DNA of 64,000 nt, taken from NCBI GenBank assembly GCA_964019055.1, contig OZ025211.1:7752400-7816399 (forward strand), read 5' to 3'. Origin of the DNA: Anthopleura xanthogrammica. Taxonomy: Eukaryota; Cnidaria; Anthozoa; Actiniaria; Actiniidae. A program made the position numbers and the translations under genes. A model generated the notes under the pieces. That model was given only the letters and a program-made list of their open reading frames with translations, was not told the origin of the DNA and did no database searches. How positions within the stretch are numbered: position 1 is the first letter of the stretch; every line of letters begins with the position of its first letter. Positions 46,711 through 59,816 of the stretch are shown here, in pieces.

Positions 46711-48689
46711 AGCGAGCCACTTTCAAAATTTGTCAGAATTAAAGGCTAACTTCAACTACTTCACACAGTGTCTTCTAAATGTCCGCGAGATAATCTTAGT
46801 TAATCAACACCATCCGTCCCGTATTTAAAAAAATAATTAATCAAAACTACTCCCCACTACTTCGCAGGGTTTCACAGATTTGAAAGAGTGGAAATCGATA
46901 GCTTTCTTTTATCTTTTTCCGACAATGATTTCCTCTTTTTCAAAGTGAAATGTCAAATATCGTTCAATTCAACTTTTAGAACCTTTTAAGCTCTGACTCC
47001 ATCAAAACTGAACTATAATGTTTCGCTTTGAGGCGAGAGGTTTTGACATTTTGTTTGTTTATAGTGCAGTTTTTAATTGGTAATTTATATCTCATGATTG
47101 CAGTTTTCAACAATATAATTGGTACTAGCACGGGTGAAGAAAACCACCTAAAGAAAACATTGAATCAACTGCATGGGCCAGACGTAGTGCGCTGGAAGAC
47201 AACTTGTATGGTAAGCCAAAGGTTTTTAAAATACTTGTGTTTTGTGATATTCAAAGTCATGTACTTAAATTCTAAAGGTCCGGCAAAGTAGGATTCGAAA
47301 TTTGAAAATTATATAGGCGCTCTTGATTATACATTTCAATGATATATAGCAATATTGATTATCAAGTCTTGGGTTAGATCTTACTTAATATTCTTTTCCT
47401 GCTTTGTTTTATTCGAATATTTCTAGCTCTTTCTAGCTCTATCCTTCCTCTCTTCCTTTCTTCCTCGTCCTCTCTTTCTTACTGACCAATGCTTCTTGTT
47501 TCTCTTTCCTTTCTTACTTTCTTTCTTTTCCTCCTTATTTTATTCTCATTTTTGACAAATAATCGTTATAGCGATTAATTTTCAGTTGCGTCAGAATGCT
47601 CTCTTACTGAAACTTTAGTCAAAATTGGATGAAAAAAGCATATTCGATACGCAATACAGAAACTATTTTCACCGTGTATTAGCGACAATTATCTTCAAAG
47701 ACTTTTAAATCAATATTTTTTGCGCGTCCACCATTTTCGCCGCGTTTTTTCCAAAAAGAGCTGTCACTTTCGTCGAGCACCTGCTGCGGTCTGGCACCAT
47801 ATAATGTGCAGCCCTACGCTTTTACTCTTCTTCAAAACTAGAGAACTAGTTTAACTTAATAAACCTGCAAAATGCACCTAGTTCAGCAGTCAAGTAGTAA
47901 GAGTTTGTCTATTGTTCGAGTCAGGATTTCGAGTTGGATTTTCGAGTTGTAACGAGAGTTTGGCTTTGAGTTCTTAGCTTGCTAATTTTGGCTGCATCGC
48001 AGTCCAATGCATTTAAAGATTAATAACCCAAGCTTAGACCCCCCTGACGATTGATGATTACCCCATGGTTTGAACTGTTGACAATAAGTATAAAGGGAAG
48101 AATTACAGTTATCAAAAGTAATGACAAAAAAGCCCTTAAAGTGAAAATCGATTAATGATCAATTATTCATACGATAAAATCTGTCGGCCTGTCTCTATGG
48201 AAACGACCTAGCTACTTTCTATTTGTGAGGACTCTTTCGAATGATTTTAAAGTTACTATGGGCACTTTTGAATTGTTTTAGAATGCATTTCACGAGAGTG
48301 AAGGAGAACCGGTACAGTCTGAAGTATTTTTGTTAAAAAAACATTATTTTCTAATTGTTTTTCTTAGCACGGAATTCATTCAATCATTCAGATTTTTTTT
48401 TTCTTGTCTGTTTCCTTCTTTGATTTTATGAGAACTTTTGACGCAGTATAATGGCAATGCCTTAGGCAATAGCTAAATATCCTGGAAGGAATCATGGCGA
48501 GAACTTGTGGAACCTATATACACTATCCACTTCTAGCAATGCTAACGATTGAAATTATGATCAATTCCATGGAATTATATGCGCTACACTTCCGTAGCTA
48601 ATGTTGTCGTTAATCAGAGATAACAAATTACTTCAAAATTACTACAAATCTTGTATGTTGTGTTGTTCCATCTTGGCCTCGCTCTCCAG

Positions 48690-48785
48690 ATGAGTTCTCC
48701 GTAAGCGTAACTCAGTGGTTAGAGCTGTGATAATCAGAAAAACATGGACTCAAACCTCGGAAAACTGTTCTGAGAAAATTATATG
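48690..48785 (+). mobile_element. tRNA-like SINE fragment
   Basis: GTAACTCAGTGGTTAGAGC is a good tRNA A-box region; GGACTCAAACCTCGG is a weak B box. No full cloverleaf. Confidence 0.45.
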
Positions 48786-48802
48786 CTCGATGATGATACA
48801 CA

Positions 48803-48985
48803 CAGGGGCGTAGCTTCCTTTACGCACATACTCACGTGCGTTCTTGAGAAATTCACAAATTTTTCAGATTTGCTTTTCTACGGACGGAAAGCAAGAAAAA
48901 AAAGTTTACTTTTGCATGGGTGGGAGTGTTTGAGGCCATGCGAACCCTTGCGTACTTGCCAAAATTTCCTAGCTATGCCCCAGCA
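48803..48985. mobile_element. MITE with GGGGCGTAGCT ends
   Basis: CAGGGGCGTAGCTTCC and TTCCTAGCTATGCCCCAG are inverted with two mismatches. Related to the end at 38519. Confidence 0.5.
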
Positions 48986-49291
48986 GGATCTCTAATTTAT
49001 TCTGAGTACCATAAAAAAAAATTAATTACTTTAGAATTACCAACCTTAAGTGGATGGGCCATTAGACCATTCAATTGTCAGCGGGCAGTGACAATTTGCT
49101 GCTAATATATAATACTAAAATAATCATTTGTGACCGGAATATCAGGCAGAGCAGTGTCTATGTTCTTAAATGTTATGACGTGCGTGGATTGGCGTTTTAG
49201 ATCAAATATACGATGTAAATAAGTTTGTATCTAAGTAGGAAGAAATTACACGAAGGCTGGAGAGGAAAATTGGGAAGGAAATGAAAGAGTA

Positions 49292-49337
49292 AAGAGAGAG
49301 AGAGAGAAAAAGAGAGAGAGAGAGAGAGAGAGAGAGC
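49292..49337. repeat. (GA)n microsatellite
   Basis: About 45 bp of GAGA with two AAA interruptions. Confidence 0.9.
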
Positions 49338-49678
49338 AAAAAGCAAAGAGAAAATGCTACAGATTGTAGAATTGTAAATTGTAAACAAGACTACAATGAA
49401 CTATGAACTATAACCCTTTTTGAGTAATAACAATTGAATTTATCATATAATGATTATTCTGATTTTCTTCGACTTGCGTGTGGATGGTCTCAAGTGTGAC
49501 TATATTTTACGAAGTGTCGCATACGTTAGATTTAGTCTAGCAATATCAATACTGTATAACGACAAGCAGTCATCGTAGGATCGATAGGCGAACAGGAGTT
49601 AAATCAGGGGTTACTGAATAAGCAAGAGAGTTAGAAAAGAGTCAAGCAGGTTCAGTGGAGCTGTAGAGTAGCTAGGGC

Positions 49679-50372
49679 AAAATAGGGTTGGTAAGATAGG
49701 GTAGTGTAGGGTACGGTAATATAAGGTATGGTAGAATAGGGTACTGTAAGGTAGGGTAGTGTAAGGTAGGGTACTGTAAGATATGGTAGAATAGGGTACT
49801 GTAAGGTATGGTAGAATAGGGTACTGTAAGGTATGGTAGTGTAAGGTAGGGTAATATGCATGAGGTATGGTAGAATAGGGTACTGTAAGGTATGGTAGTG
49901 TAAGGTAGGGTAATATGCATGAGGTATGGTAGAATAGGGTAATAGAAGGTATGGTAGAATAGGGTACTGTAAGGTAGGGTAGTGTAAGGTAGGGTAATAT
50001 GCATGAGGTATGGTAGAATAGGGTAATAGAAAGTATGGTAGAATAGGGTACTGTAAGGTATGGTAGAATAGGGTACTGTAAGGTATGGTAGAATAGGGTA
50101 CTGTAAGGTATGGTAGAATAGGGTACTGTAAGGTATGGTAGGGTAGGGTAGGGTAGGAAAGGATATGCTAGTGTAAGGTATGGTTATAGCATAGGATATT
50201 GTAAGGTAAGACATGCGTAATATAGCATATAAGGTATGACATACGTATATATGGTAGAATATGGGGTACTGTAAGGAAGGGTAGAGTAGGATAGTGTAAG
50301 GGTTGGCATACGTAATATAGCATATAAAGTATGACATACACGTATATATGGTAGAATGTGGGGTACTGTACA
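49679..50372 (+). repeat. GTAGGGTA-type low-complexity array
   Basis: About 690 bp of GTAGGGTACTGTAAGGTATG-like motifs mixing 5-, 10- and 20-bp periods; almost no C on the plus strand. Larger blocks such as GTAATATGCATGAGGTATGG recur three times. The 221-codon open frame on the minus strand (Tyr-Leu-Thr-Leu-Pro) is a by-product. Confidence 0.9.
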
Positions 50373-50621
50373 GTAGGGTAGAGTAGCATAAACTATATTG
50401 TAAAGTATATATGGTAGGATAGAGTAGAAACTACAAAGTCCTATATAAATGTAAGGTAGGGTAGAGTAGCATAAACTATATTGTAAAGTATATATGGTAG
50501 GATAGAGTAGAAACTAAAAAGTCCTATATAAATGTAAGGTAGGGTAGAGTAGCATAAACTATATTGTAAAGTATATATGGTAGGATAGAGTAGAAACTAC
50601 AAAGTCCTATATAAATGTAAT
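50373..50621 (+). repeat. 83-bp minisatellite, 3 copies
   Basis: GTAGGGTAGAGTAGCATAAA starts units at 50373, 50456 and 50539. Copies are almost identical. Derived from the adjoining GTAGGGTA array. Confidence 0.92.
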
Positions 50622-53600
50622 TTCAGTAGCTGTAATGCACTTTTTCTTCCGCTATCATGATTGACAGCATGTCACTATTCTACTTATTCTATTCAAACAG
50701 ACCTTGACGGACCAACAGGCTGCTAATGATCCACAGTAATGTGCATGTTTTCCGGCCTCTCTTACTTTCTTTGAGTCGATAATTAATGAATTTTTACTGA
50801 GTAAGCATCCCTCCTTAAGAGTAATTTAGCTCTTCACAACACTTTATCTATTGTCAGTTGTTACAGCAAAGCTTCACTTATTAACGCCCCATCACAAAAA
50901 AAAAATGGACTCAAATTTTTCCTTGTGTTTAATGATCTTTAAAAGCTCTTTAGAACACTTTATATTGCGTTATGCAGTAGATACAGGGAAGTTTCACGTG
51001 TGAATATCCCATTTAGACCAAGTTGGATATTTGAAAACGTGAGCATGCGAAGAACTGTAGCCTCAAAATTGTATCCTCCTTTTCACTTGTGTTATAAAAT
51101 TCTGCGTTTGTCGTTTGTCGTTTTGACGTTTGTCGTATCGAGGACTGAACTACTAACTGCAGGACTCGCTGTCGAGCAATAAGATATGTTTCGTGATTCT
51201 ATAATCGTTACAAACACATTTGCATAACTAAAACTGGCATTTTTAATTAATATCAACTTGAAAGAAATATTCTACGTGAATGAAGTGACCATGAAAGTAC
51301 TCACGAACTCTTCGATCGTCATTCATGCTAAAATATATTGGTTTCTATAGTAACTCATTAAGAGTTGTATACATTATTGGAAGAAACCTAAAAGCTGTCT
51401 CCACGTTTGATGCTTTGAAATTAACTTCGATTCTCCGGGTCCAGCCGGAAGGATTCCTGTTTCGCGCGCTGTGATTTGTGCGACAGATGTCGTTAATTTG
51501 CACCGTGACCATGCCTCCAGACCTTGTCGCGTGCGTTGATTTTTTCATGTTAATTTTTATTACCCTTATTTACAGTGTATATAGCTTCCTGTTATTAAAT
51601 TGATCCTGTAGCTATAGCCGTCAAAATGGGTTGAGGAGCGCCTCAGAAGCGTCATTAATTAATCTTGTAGCCATAAAAATGGAATTCAGGAAGGCCGCAG
51701 AAGTGCCTCCACTTTAATCCACTGCGCCCTAAAAACCGCCCACCATGATGAGCGTAAAAATATCCTGGATTAACCTCAGGGTGCTCTCATATCACTACCT
51801 TGATTAGGAAGAGATCTCAAGCATTGGTAATTTGTACTCACTAGAAATAGGTTTAGTCGTTCGAGAACAACTTCAATTTCTTCGTAGTTACTGTAAGAGC
51901 ATTGTAATGTATTTGTAGTGACCGGCCTGTATGGCGCCAGAAACAAAACATATATACCGACCATTCTAGATCTACTGCAATTAGGCTAAAAAAACCCTTA
52001 ACTGTAAGTGCTCAGTGTAAATAATACTTGTTCGTTGGTAATTGCTGGGTTTCATAGCCACCATCCTGGTTAAATTGAACAAAATATGTATTTTGGATTT
52101 CGTTTGTATCAACCAACATGGCGGCCATGTCTCTTGTTATTTCCTCCTCAAAGAAAAAAATGGTCGTAAAACAGCTATTTAAGGGGCAGTACTTAATGGA
52201 TACCTCCTTAACTCAATATCATGTCTCATAGCTTGTAAGTAGGCTTATCCCCATTGATTATCAAGAGTGGTTTTCAAATTCAATTTCCGTCTCAGTGGAT
52301 TGGCCGAACTATTGATTCAAACCAAACCGCACGATCACTACATCCATGCGCAACGAAAACCTCTCAAAAATGCTGGAGATGTGCTTTCAAAAAAGCTATT
52401 CAAAGTTTTTTCTTAAAATTTATAATTTATAATATCATTCAAACACAGGGCGGATTTCAATATATCTTGTAATCGTATATTGATTGTCTGGTCAATGTAT
52501 ATTTATCGATATAGGAATCGGTCAGGAAGCCAAACCATATGTATAGATTCGTTTTAGACCTTTTAGCTTTTATCAGAGTATCTGAGGAAACACAGTGCTT
52601 AGACCAATAAGTATATACCATGTTATTCAATTACCGGTATTTGGCGGATAGGGGCGTTGACTGCATGAGAAATCCGAGTGGTCGAGAAATCAGATTGTCA
52701 TGTAAACTTATAAAACGGGCAAATGCGGGAGGCCGAGCGTTCGGTGTTCGAGGGTGGAGTTTGGACACTTTAGGGAGGTTTTTTATGGAATTGTTTTTTG
52801 GTTTGGAAATCAGACGAAAGTAACATCATGAACGGATCCGCCTTTTTCTTGCTGAGAATCTAAACCTCATGTCGCCGCATATTTAGTTCGATGAGTTCTT
52901 TTTTAAAGCAAACAAACCCTTTTTTGGATAATTTGAAGGGAAAAACTAGCAGATTTTGAAAGTACGTTGAACCATAAAAATTTCAGCTTTGATGGCAAGC
53001 TACGTCAATGATACAACGTTCTGCTGTTTGAAACATAATTTATGTTCCATCAAGCTAATTTTTCTCAGCAAAAAAACGAGCTTAAGCTACACTCTGTTGT
53101 TTGTCGAGCGGGAAATCGGGGGCAAAGTGTTTTAGGTAAACAATAACCACAATAACACATAAATTCGCAATAGAAAAATATAGAAAAATTTGGAGAAAAT
53201 ACTCGGAGAAACCAAGTGAAGTAACGCCTCTTGTCTGGAAACTGGCTATATATCCGGCCTGACATTTCAAATCTAACCAGATAACCGTTTTACCGAGAGA
53301 AGTTGTGAGGTACTTCCAAAATGCTATGCCACACCCTGGAGACATCCGTCAGATGCTGAAGCGCCGTATGGAGTCCAGCCCTGACGGCAAGCAAGGCTGA
53401 TCTGGCCTTAGCGTACGGAAATACAGGATAATGCTTTAGCCAAAAAGGAATCTTTGAAAAATCTTCTCAATAAGAATATATTGAAAGTGGTGATATTTTG
53501 AACGTAATCAGAATACCAGCTCAGTTATCCATAGATATACGCTCATTGGTTCAACTTGGACCAATCAGGATTTAGTGATTATTATACTGCTTCAAAACAG

Positions 53601-55583
53601 ACAGATTTAAGATGTGTTTTGCTTTTACTGAGTACTTTACTTTTCCAGCTCAAGTTTCTATTTTTTAATCACTTTAACTGTGCTGAACCTTTGACAGATA
53701 TTGATTTAGTTATGACCCTTCAGCAGTTCTAGTGGCACAAGGAAACCCAAATCACTGTTGTTGTATCGAGTGTTACATTGTCCCCAAAATACGTGCCCTA
53801 CAACATATCTAAGTGTTTTTCTACCACAGAATCAATCAGTATTCCATCTAGTCAGATACAAAGCTTACCGCAATCCATTAGTTGAAACTTTTGGAGATCT
53901 TTTCGCTTCTAATTAAAAATAAACAACGGTTTTTGGAGGAGATGAAAAACGTTGAATAATGAATCTCTTTTGAAATAGATTTTTGGCTGAAGAGACGAGA
54001 AACACTTTGTTAATTGGAAACTAAATGAGGAAATGCTTTCTTTGGATTTAATAAATTCATTTTTTACTTAAGAATTATAATTGTTATTTCTGCTTTCTGA
54101 GGCCCTTTTGCTTTTAGGGCGAGGATCTTTCCTTTTAGACTAGGTATAATTAACATTCTGTCGTAATTTCATTCGGTTTTGTTCATCAGGCTGGTGCCGA
54201 AGATCGACGCATCTGAGCTGTTTGTTTTCTTTAATAAAATATATATATATAAACATGAAATTATAAAAAAGCGCGGAGGGTAGTTATTATCGAGAGATAA
54301 GTGGCACCAACCGAGAAAAAAACTGATAAAAAAAAGAAAAAAGAAATCGAACGACAAGAAATAAAAAGTTAATAATTTCGATAGCATTTTTTTTAAGGAC
54401 AGCGCGCATTTCCAAAATGTATTGATCATCTTTTTTTGATCAAACACTCAAGCGTATATTTTAATACTGCTTATACCAGCTGCCTAATCAGTATATTTCA
54501 GCGCTATAAAATCATTTCTAGCCAAACATATGGCAACATCAGCATTGTTTCCCAGAGATATCACGAGATATAACGGATAACTACAACAGAATAACTAAAA
54601 CGTTTAGCAATCAGATGCTTTGATGATATATAGGTGTTGTGATGAATACGACATTCAGGGATTGTAATAAGTAGTGCGCTAATGTTAGTTGTGCATATTT
54701 TGTCAATATGTGTTATAATGAGTGACCTGAGAATAGAACTAAAATAAGAAAGGGAGGATAAAATTGAATATTTGTTCACGTTTCGAACATGACAGCATTG
54801 AAGCCGACATGAGTTAGGAATCAATATTTTTTTCGTTTTATCTGTAATGGGGTTCGCGGATCAATCAGATAAAAATAGAAATTTGAAAACAAATATGAAA
54901 ACAAATTGGGAAAGTTTTGATGTAGTCAAAATGAACCGACGAAAAATAGTCGTGCGTTGAGACGTGGATCCTAATAATTGGCAATTTATAGAAAAAAATA
55001 TTGTTTCGTGAAATAAATTTAAAACCTTGTATATTTGAAATATTGCGTTTCTCAGAAACTTTCGACCTCACATAAGTAGGTTACTTTTAGTAACTGCTCT
55101 AAAAGAGTGAAGCACAGCATGACAAATAAAACGTATATTTTACGTAGATGCAGGAATAAACTTGAATATTGTCTGAGCTACAAAGTCAGTTAAACTGATT
55201 ATTAAATTACTGGCAAGAGTATCGAAGGATTGAATCGGGTTAATCTGCGAAGGTGTTGTGTTAATCCGAATGATAGCAAAGTAGGAACCCCCTGGTGAAT
55301 GGAATACAACCTTCCGTAAGTACGAATAATACATATATATAATCAATATCAAGTTCAGATTGTGGATTGTTTCTCGTTGTATTTGATTCACTGTTCTAGC
55401 ATTAGCTTAGCAAAATATAAGCTTCACAGTTGTAATAAACCATACATTCTTAAGCCTGGCACCTTTTTTGCTTTCTGAGAAACACTATTTCAATTCTTTC
55501 GCTAGCGCGAAAACAAACAAACGATAACCACAAACCACTATATCTTAACACTTAAGCAAATAAACAAGGTCGCATGATGTTTT

Positions 55584-56690
55584 TTAAACATTGTCTAACA
55601 TCTTTCTTTCTTCTGGAGAGCTGTCGTCCGACATATACCTTGCTTTTAGCATAGCCAAAGGTGCCATTGTCAGACTCGTGTTATTTGTTTGAAGTTCTGA
55701 CGCTTTTTGTCGTTTAGATTTCGAAAACACGAGAGAAAACAAAGCTTCTCTGAAGTCATGTTTGAGAAACGTATATAGCAGTGGGTTGATAAAAGACGTT
55801 GAAAAACGTACAAAGTCAAAAAAGTCGTACCATCTCTCGGGCATATCTATCGCTGTATTCGTGTATACGTTGATTATTGATATATACCATGTTAGCCAAC
55901 TCATAGTGAAGATTCCGAGCATCAGAGCAAAGATCGTGATGGCTCGTCTCTCTGAAGAAAGCGGCTTGCAGTTTTGATTATTTCCAGATGGGCTAAGCTT
56001 TTTCATGTGATCAAGTTGTTTCCTTATGATCATGAACATTCTGGAATAAATGAAAACCATGACAGCAAGAGGCACTAGAAAGCAAACGATGACCCCAATG
56101 GCGTTGTATATGAGACCTGCTTTGACTTTGATTGGATCTGTCGACGTGAAGTTTGAGAAATTCTGCCAGCTTAGTTGAACTAACGCCATCAATAGTGACC
56201 CGATCCAAATGGACGCAATCACTACCCGTAAACGACTCATTTGCACCCAAAACACGTACTTAAATGGATAACTAACAGAGATGTAACGTTCAATGGTGAT
56301 GGCAAAAATATGGAAAATAGTGGAGACTGCGATGAAACGATACGCTACTCCCGCAGTAATACAAAGACCTGTAAGAGATGGAAAGCTTGAGAAGGCATTG
56401 CAGGCAATAAACATCGGGATTCCAAGCAATCCAGTCACTAAATCCGCTATAGCTAAGCTCACCAGAAGCATATTTGTCTTAGTCCGCAGCACTCGGTTGC
56501 GAATGAATAACACAGGAATGAGAATATTGATTGCAATTATCAGCACCGCTAAGACGATCAGGCAGGAATCGTACAAAGGTTCGAAGAGAATTTCTGGGAT
56601 TGAAGAGTCACTCATGTTATGTTTTGTAGAGTTCATGCCACCGGTTTTTGAAGCATTTTCCCGCGCGGTTGGAGACGACGCAGATGACAT
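55584..56690 (-). CDS. Rhodopsin-class (class A) G-protein-coupled receptor, single exon
   Basis: 368 residues, start context AAAAAATGTC. Seven hydrophobic segments. The N-terminal tail has three N-glycosylation sequons (NAS, NST, NMS). Class A marks: N55 (TM1), SLAIADL with D83 (TM2), C110 (TM3), ERY 134-136, W162 (TM4), P207 (TM5), SFINPLLYTFLKHDF (NPxxY and helix 8). The ECL2 region (about 173-193) has two sequons but no Cys, so the usual TM3-ECL2 disulfide cannot form. TM6 has SWLTWY instead of CWxP. Receptors without the ECL2 Cys include the melanocortin and lipid-receptor groups, but overall similarity is too vague to name a ligand. Intronless class A receptors of this sort are common in cnidarians. 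Confidence 0.9.
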   Translation of the reverse strand: MSSASSPTARENASKTGGMNSTKHNMSDSSIPEILFEPLYDSCLIVLAVLIIAINILIPVLFIRNRVLRTKTNMLLVSLAIADLVTGLLGIPMFIACNAFSSFPSLTGLCITAGVAYRFIAVSTIFHIFAITIERYISVSYPFKYVFWVQMSRLRVVIASIWIGSLLMALVQLSWQNFSNFTSTDPIKVKAGLIYNAIGVIVCFLVPLAVMVFIYSRMFMIIRKQLDHMKKLSPSGNNQNCKPLSSERRAITIFALMLGIFTMSWLTWYISIINVYTNTAIDMPERWYDFFDFVRFSTSFINPLLYTFLKHDFREALFSLVFSKSKRQKASELQTNNTSLTMAPLAMLKARYMSDDSSPEERKMLDNV

Positions 56691-57398
56691 TTTTTGTCCA
56701 CAGAATCTGTATTGCGGCTGATTTATGTTGTTTCACTCTTGGCAGTCCACCTGCAAGTGATAATATTGGTTAGCTCGCCGTCTGCTTGTTGAGATACGCG
56801 CGGTCGATCGACTTGATTTGTTTGCGCCGGTAATCTCTTACTAGATCCTTTAAGCCAAATCCTCTGTGTTTACATAAAAGAATGCTCTTATTGAATGAGT
56901 GGGGAATAATGAATCGTATATTTGGGAGCTTTTAGGCGAGAGCGCTTGCGACCCACCACTACTTTCATATTTATTCAACTTATTAATTAAGGTAGAACTA
57001 GGACCCTTTAGGGCAACCAGAGTTTTGCATTATTAAAAAAAACAGGCAGGAAAAACTTGTGCAGTTTTTAGCTCTAATGATTATAAGTTTTTCCTCGTCT
57101 TACCTTAGTTTGAAAGTGCCTTTGAAGACCCTCAATTGAAAAGAGGTATTTTAAGCCAGTTCTCAAATCTACTAAACTCTAAATGTTAATTGCCTCTCTA
57201 AGGACTCTAGGGTTTATTAGATTGTGTTCCAAAATCACCTTCACTTAAGTATGATTATGCTCCAATGAACAATTTATTATCTTTATCTTTTGTAGCCCAT
57301 TTCAAGTGACATGTTAGTTCATCAGTATATTGTGCACAATGAATATTATTTGACAATGACGTATGGCCTAATTATTTATTAAAGCATATTAATAGCCG
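56691..57398. other. Upstream region of the GPCR gene
   Basis: AT-rich, no coding signal. Probably holds the receptor promoter or 5' UTR; no TATA or initiator element that I can defend. Confidence 0.4.
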
Positions 57399-57768
57399 TG
57401 TACCTTTGTATTCTTAGGAACAAACTGAGAATATAAAAGAGCATATATTTTGAGCATTTACATAGAGATGTCGTCAAAGACCTTCTGTTTCGAAGAACTG
57501 ATATTGGCATGTTGTTTTACGTGTACCTTTGTATTCTTAGGAACAAACTGAGAATATAAAAGAGCATATATCCAGAGCATTTACATAGAGATGTCGTCAA
57601 AGACCTTCTGTTTCTAAGAAATGATTTTGGCATGTTATTTTACGTATACCTTTGTATTCTTAGGGACAAACTGAGAATATAAAAGAGCACATATCCAGAG
57701 CATTTACATAGAGATGTCGTCAAAGACCTTCTGTTTCCAAGAACTGATTTTGACATTTTATTTTACGA
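57399..57768. repeat. Minisatellite, 122-bp unit, 3 copies
   Basis: Units begin GTGTACCTTTGTATTCTTAG at 57399, 57521 and (GTATACC...) 57644 and end in ACTGATTTTGGCATGTT-type sequence. Nearly identical. Confidence 0.92.
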
Positions 57769-59547
57769 TAAGCCCTAACTCGCCTAGCTTATTCTTTTAG
57801 CAGTAAGTCTTTGGATTAACACCTCTAGTAATTAAAATTTCGAAAACAAGTAACTACAAAAAGATAGTATAATAGGATTTGTACGTATTTTCTAAGATTA
57901 TTCGAGGCGTGAAGGAGTTTTGTCTATCAACTTTTATCTAGGTACTCTCGATATTTTGTCTGCTCGATTCTCTTGTTTTAGAAAATGGAATAAAAACACA
58001 CACCCCAAACAATGTTTAGATTTAGAGTTGTTTTCGCACCAACGACAACATTCAATAATAAGCATATATATTGTACAGTCGTACATTATTAGCGAATTGA
58101 CGAGCAAAAACGCAGTTGTAGAATAGCTTGAACTCGTCATTGGAAAAGGAAACTATGCAAGAAAGGGAAAGATGTCGTTGCGCATTATCACAAAAAACTG
58201 ATAAATAAATAGACAAATAAGTAAAAAGAAAATACATAAAATTAAACCTTGACATTTATCGTACCCTCAAACAACCTCTGTCGTTCAGCACGTTTAGAAG
58301 TGAGTCGTTTACTCTCGCAGCGTAAGGATAAAATTAGAATATAAGCTAGACAATGTTAAAGGAGTTAGAGGATTGGATAAGTACCTTCCACTTGACTCGC
58401 ATGGTTCCTTGAGGGCTGTTTTCATATGTTTTTTTTGTTTTGTATTAACGATAAGTGAATCAATAGGATAGAAACTCAAAAACCGAATAGTCACGATAAA
58501 AGCAATGTAAAAGCACTTAGTTACGGCAGAGAAGATGGGAAAAACAGATGAAAACGTGTGCCAAAAATCAAAAGAAAGGCGACGAAAAGCAGGGTTTTCT
58601 TACAAAACGGAGAAAATGAAAGAAAGAAAAGAAAGAAGGAAGAAAGAAAACGTTATACACAGGCTTAACTTACCTTGCGCGAGTTGTCCAACCCTGCAGT
58701 ATGATAACAGCTAAGCTTAGTAAAAGCTCTTCAGAGATGAAAATTTTAATTCATTTTAATAGAATTCTGAATTAACCACTAGGCTTATTTAAATCAGGGT
58801 TATACTAACTGTTAATAGAATTGGAATTTAGCGTGTCAGGTTTTGCGGAGGGCAAAGAGAATCCAGAGCAAAACTCTTGAATCGTTCACTCGCTGTGTGA
58901 ACCTGAGAAGGGTCTTTCGAAGTCAACAGTGCAACTAGTCTAACAGCGAGACAACATGTCGGTATCCTCGTATTTAATAATCTAACCAAATTGTTTTCCG
59001 CCCTTCAAATTGATACCTCAGGGGGATCGCTTGCGGAAACATCTTATCTTTACAAAATATTTAATACAACATTTTGAGATACTCTTCGTGTTTATCTTCC
59101 CTATCCTGTTATTACTCAACTATCTCACGCATCACTCTTGTTCGTATATATAAAGATCGATGACGATTGATCTGAGATCCCATTTATCTTGGGAGTCAGT
59201 TCCCAAGGCCAGATTAGGAAAAACAAAATATGTCAAAACTCAATCTAACGACAGGATATTACGCATTATTTTGCTCAGTAGTTTCCTTTACTTGTGGTAA
59301 ATTCGATATTGATTAAATCTTGTTTTATTGCAATCTTTCCTTTAATCACGATCTAATCACGAAAAACGCATTAGTGACTCAAGTAAATTGGATGAGGCCA
59401 CTTTTGCATCCATCCTTGTGCACAAAGTATTTATTTTGACTATTAGACCAAAAGAAGCGAGGATTTGTTTTAAAGGACAAGAATTTCTATTTCTCATGCC
59501 TTAAGTCAGTTTATTTTTGCGTTGTATAGAAATGTTGTAAAGATAAT
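57769..59547. other. Intergenic, no gene recognised
   Basis: Short open frames only, none with recognisable content. Contains a purine run at 58616-58650 and a SINE tail at 58795-58930. Confidence 0.5.
58795..58930 (-). mobile_element. SINE tail fragment
   Basis: AATTGGAATTTAGCGTGTCA GGTTTTGCGGAGGGC is the reverse complement of the SINE tail at 16460-16495. Confidence 0.6.
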
Positions 59548-59816
59548 GCAGTAGCAGTAGCAGTAGCAGTAGCAGTAGCAGTAGCAGTAGCAGTAGCAGT
59601 AGCAGTAGCAGTAGCAGTAGCAGTAGCAGTAGCAGTAGCAGTAGCAGTAGCAGTAGCAGTAGCAGTAGCAGTAGCAGTAGCAGTAGCAGTAGCAGTAGCA
59701 GTAGCAGTAGCAGTAGCAGTAGCAGTAGCAGTAGCAGTAGCAGTAGCAGTAGCAGTAGCAGTAGCAGTAGCAGTAGCAGTAGCAGTAGCAGTAGCAGTAG
59801 CAGTAGCAGTAGCAGT
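59548..59816 (+). repeat. (GCAGTA)n hexanucleotide array, about 45 copies
   Basis: 269 bp of perfect GCAGTA repeats. On the minus strand it reads TACTGC and one frame gives (Tyr-Cys)n within a 104-codon frame that I do not regard as a gene. Perfect identity suggests recent expansion. Confidence 0.97.

Larger units (their letters stand above)
33548..55583. other. 22-kb gene-poor region
   Basis: Between EFCAB9 and the GPCR I find no reading frame with domain content, conserved motifs or coherent splice structure. The region is AT-rich and dominated by minisatellites, foldback elements and microsatellites listed separately. Stretches such as 47300-48690 and 51180-54100 hold nothing that I recognise. 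Lineage-specific exons or noncoding RNAs cannot be excluded by eye. Confidence 0.6.

Noticed and set aside
49672..50337. 221-codon open frame on the minus strand rich in Tyr-Leu-Pro-Thr
   Set aside because: Produced by the C-poor GTAGGGTA repeat, whose complement lacks stop codons; no domain or conserved composition.
53985..54005. Hammerhead ribozyme core (CTGAAGAGACGAGAAAC)
   Set aside because: The conserved CUGANGA and GAAA strings are too close to allow stem II, and no flanking stems I or III pair.
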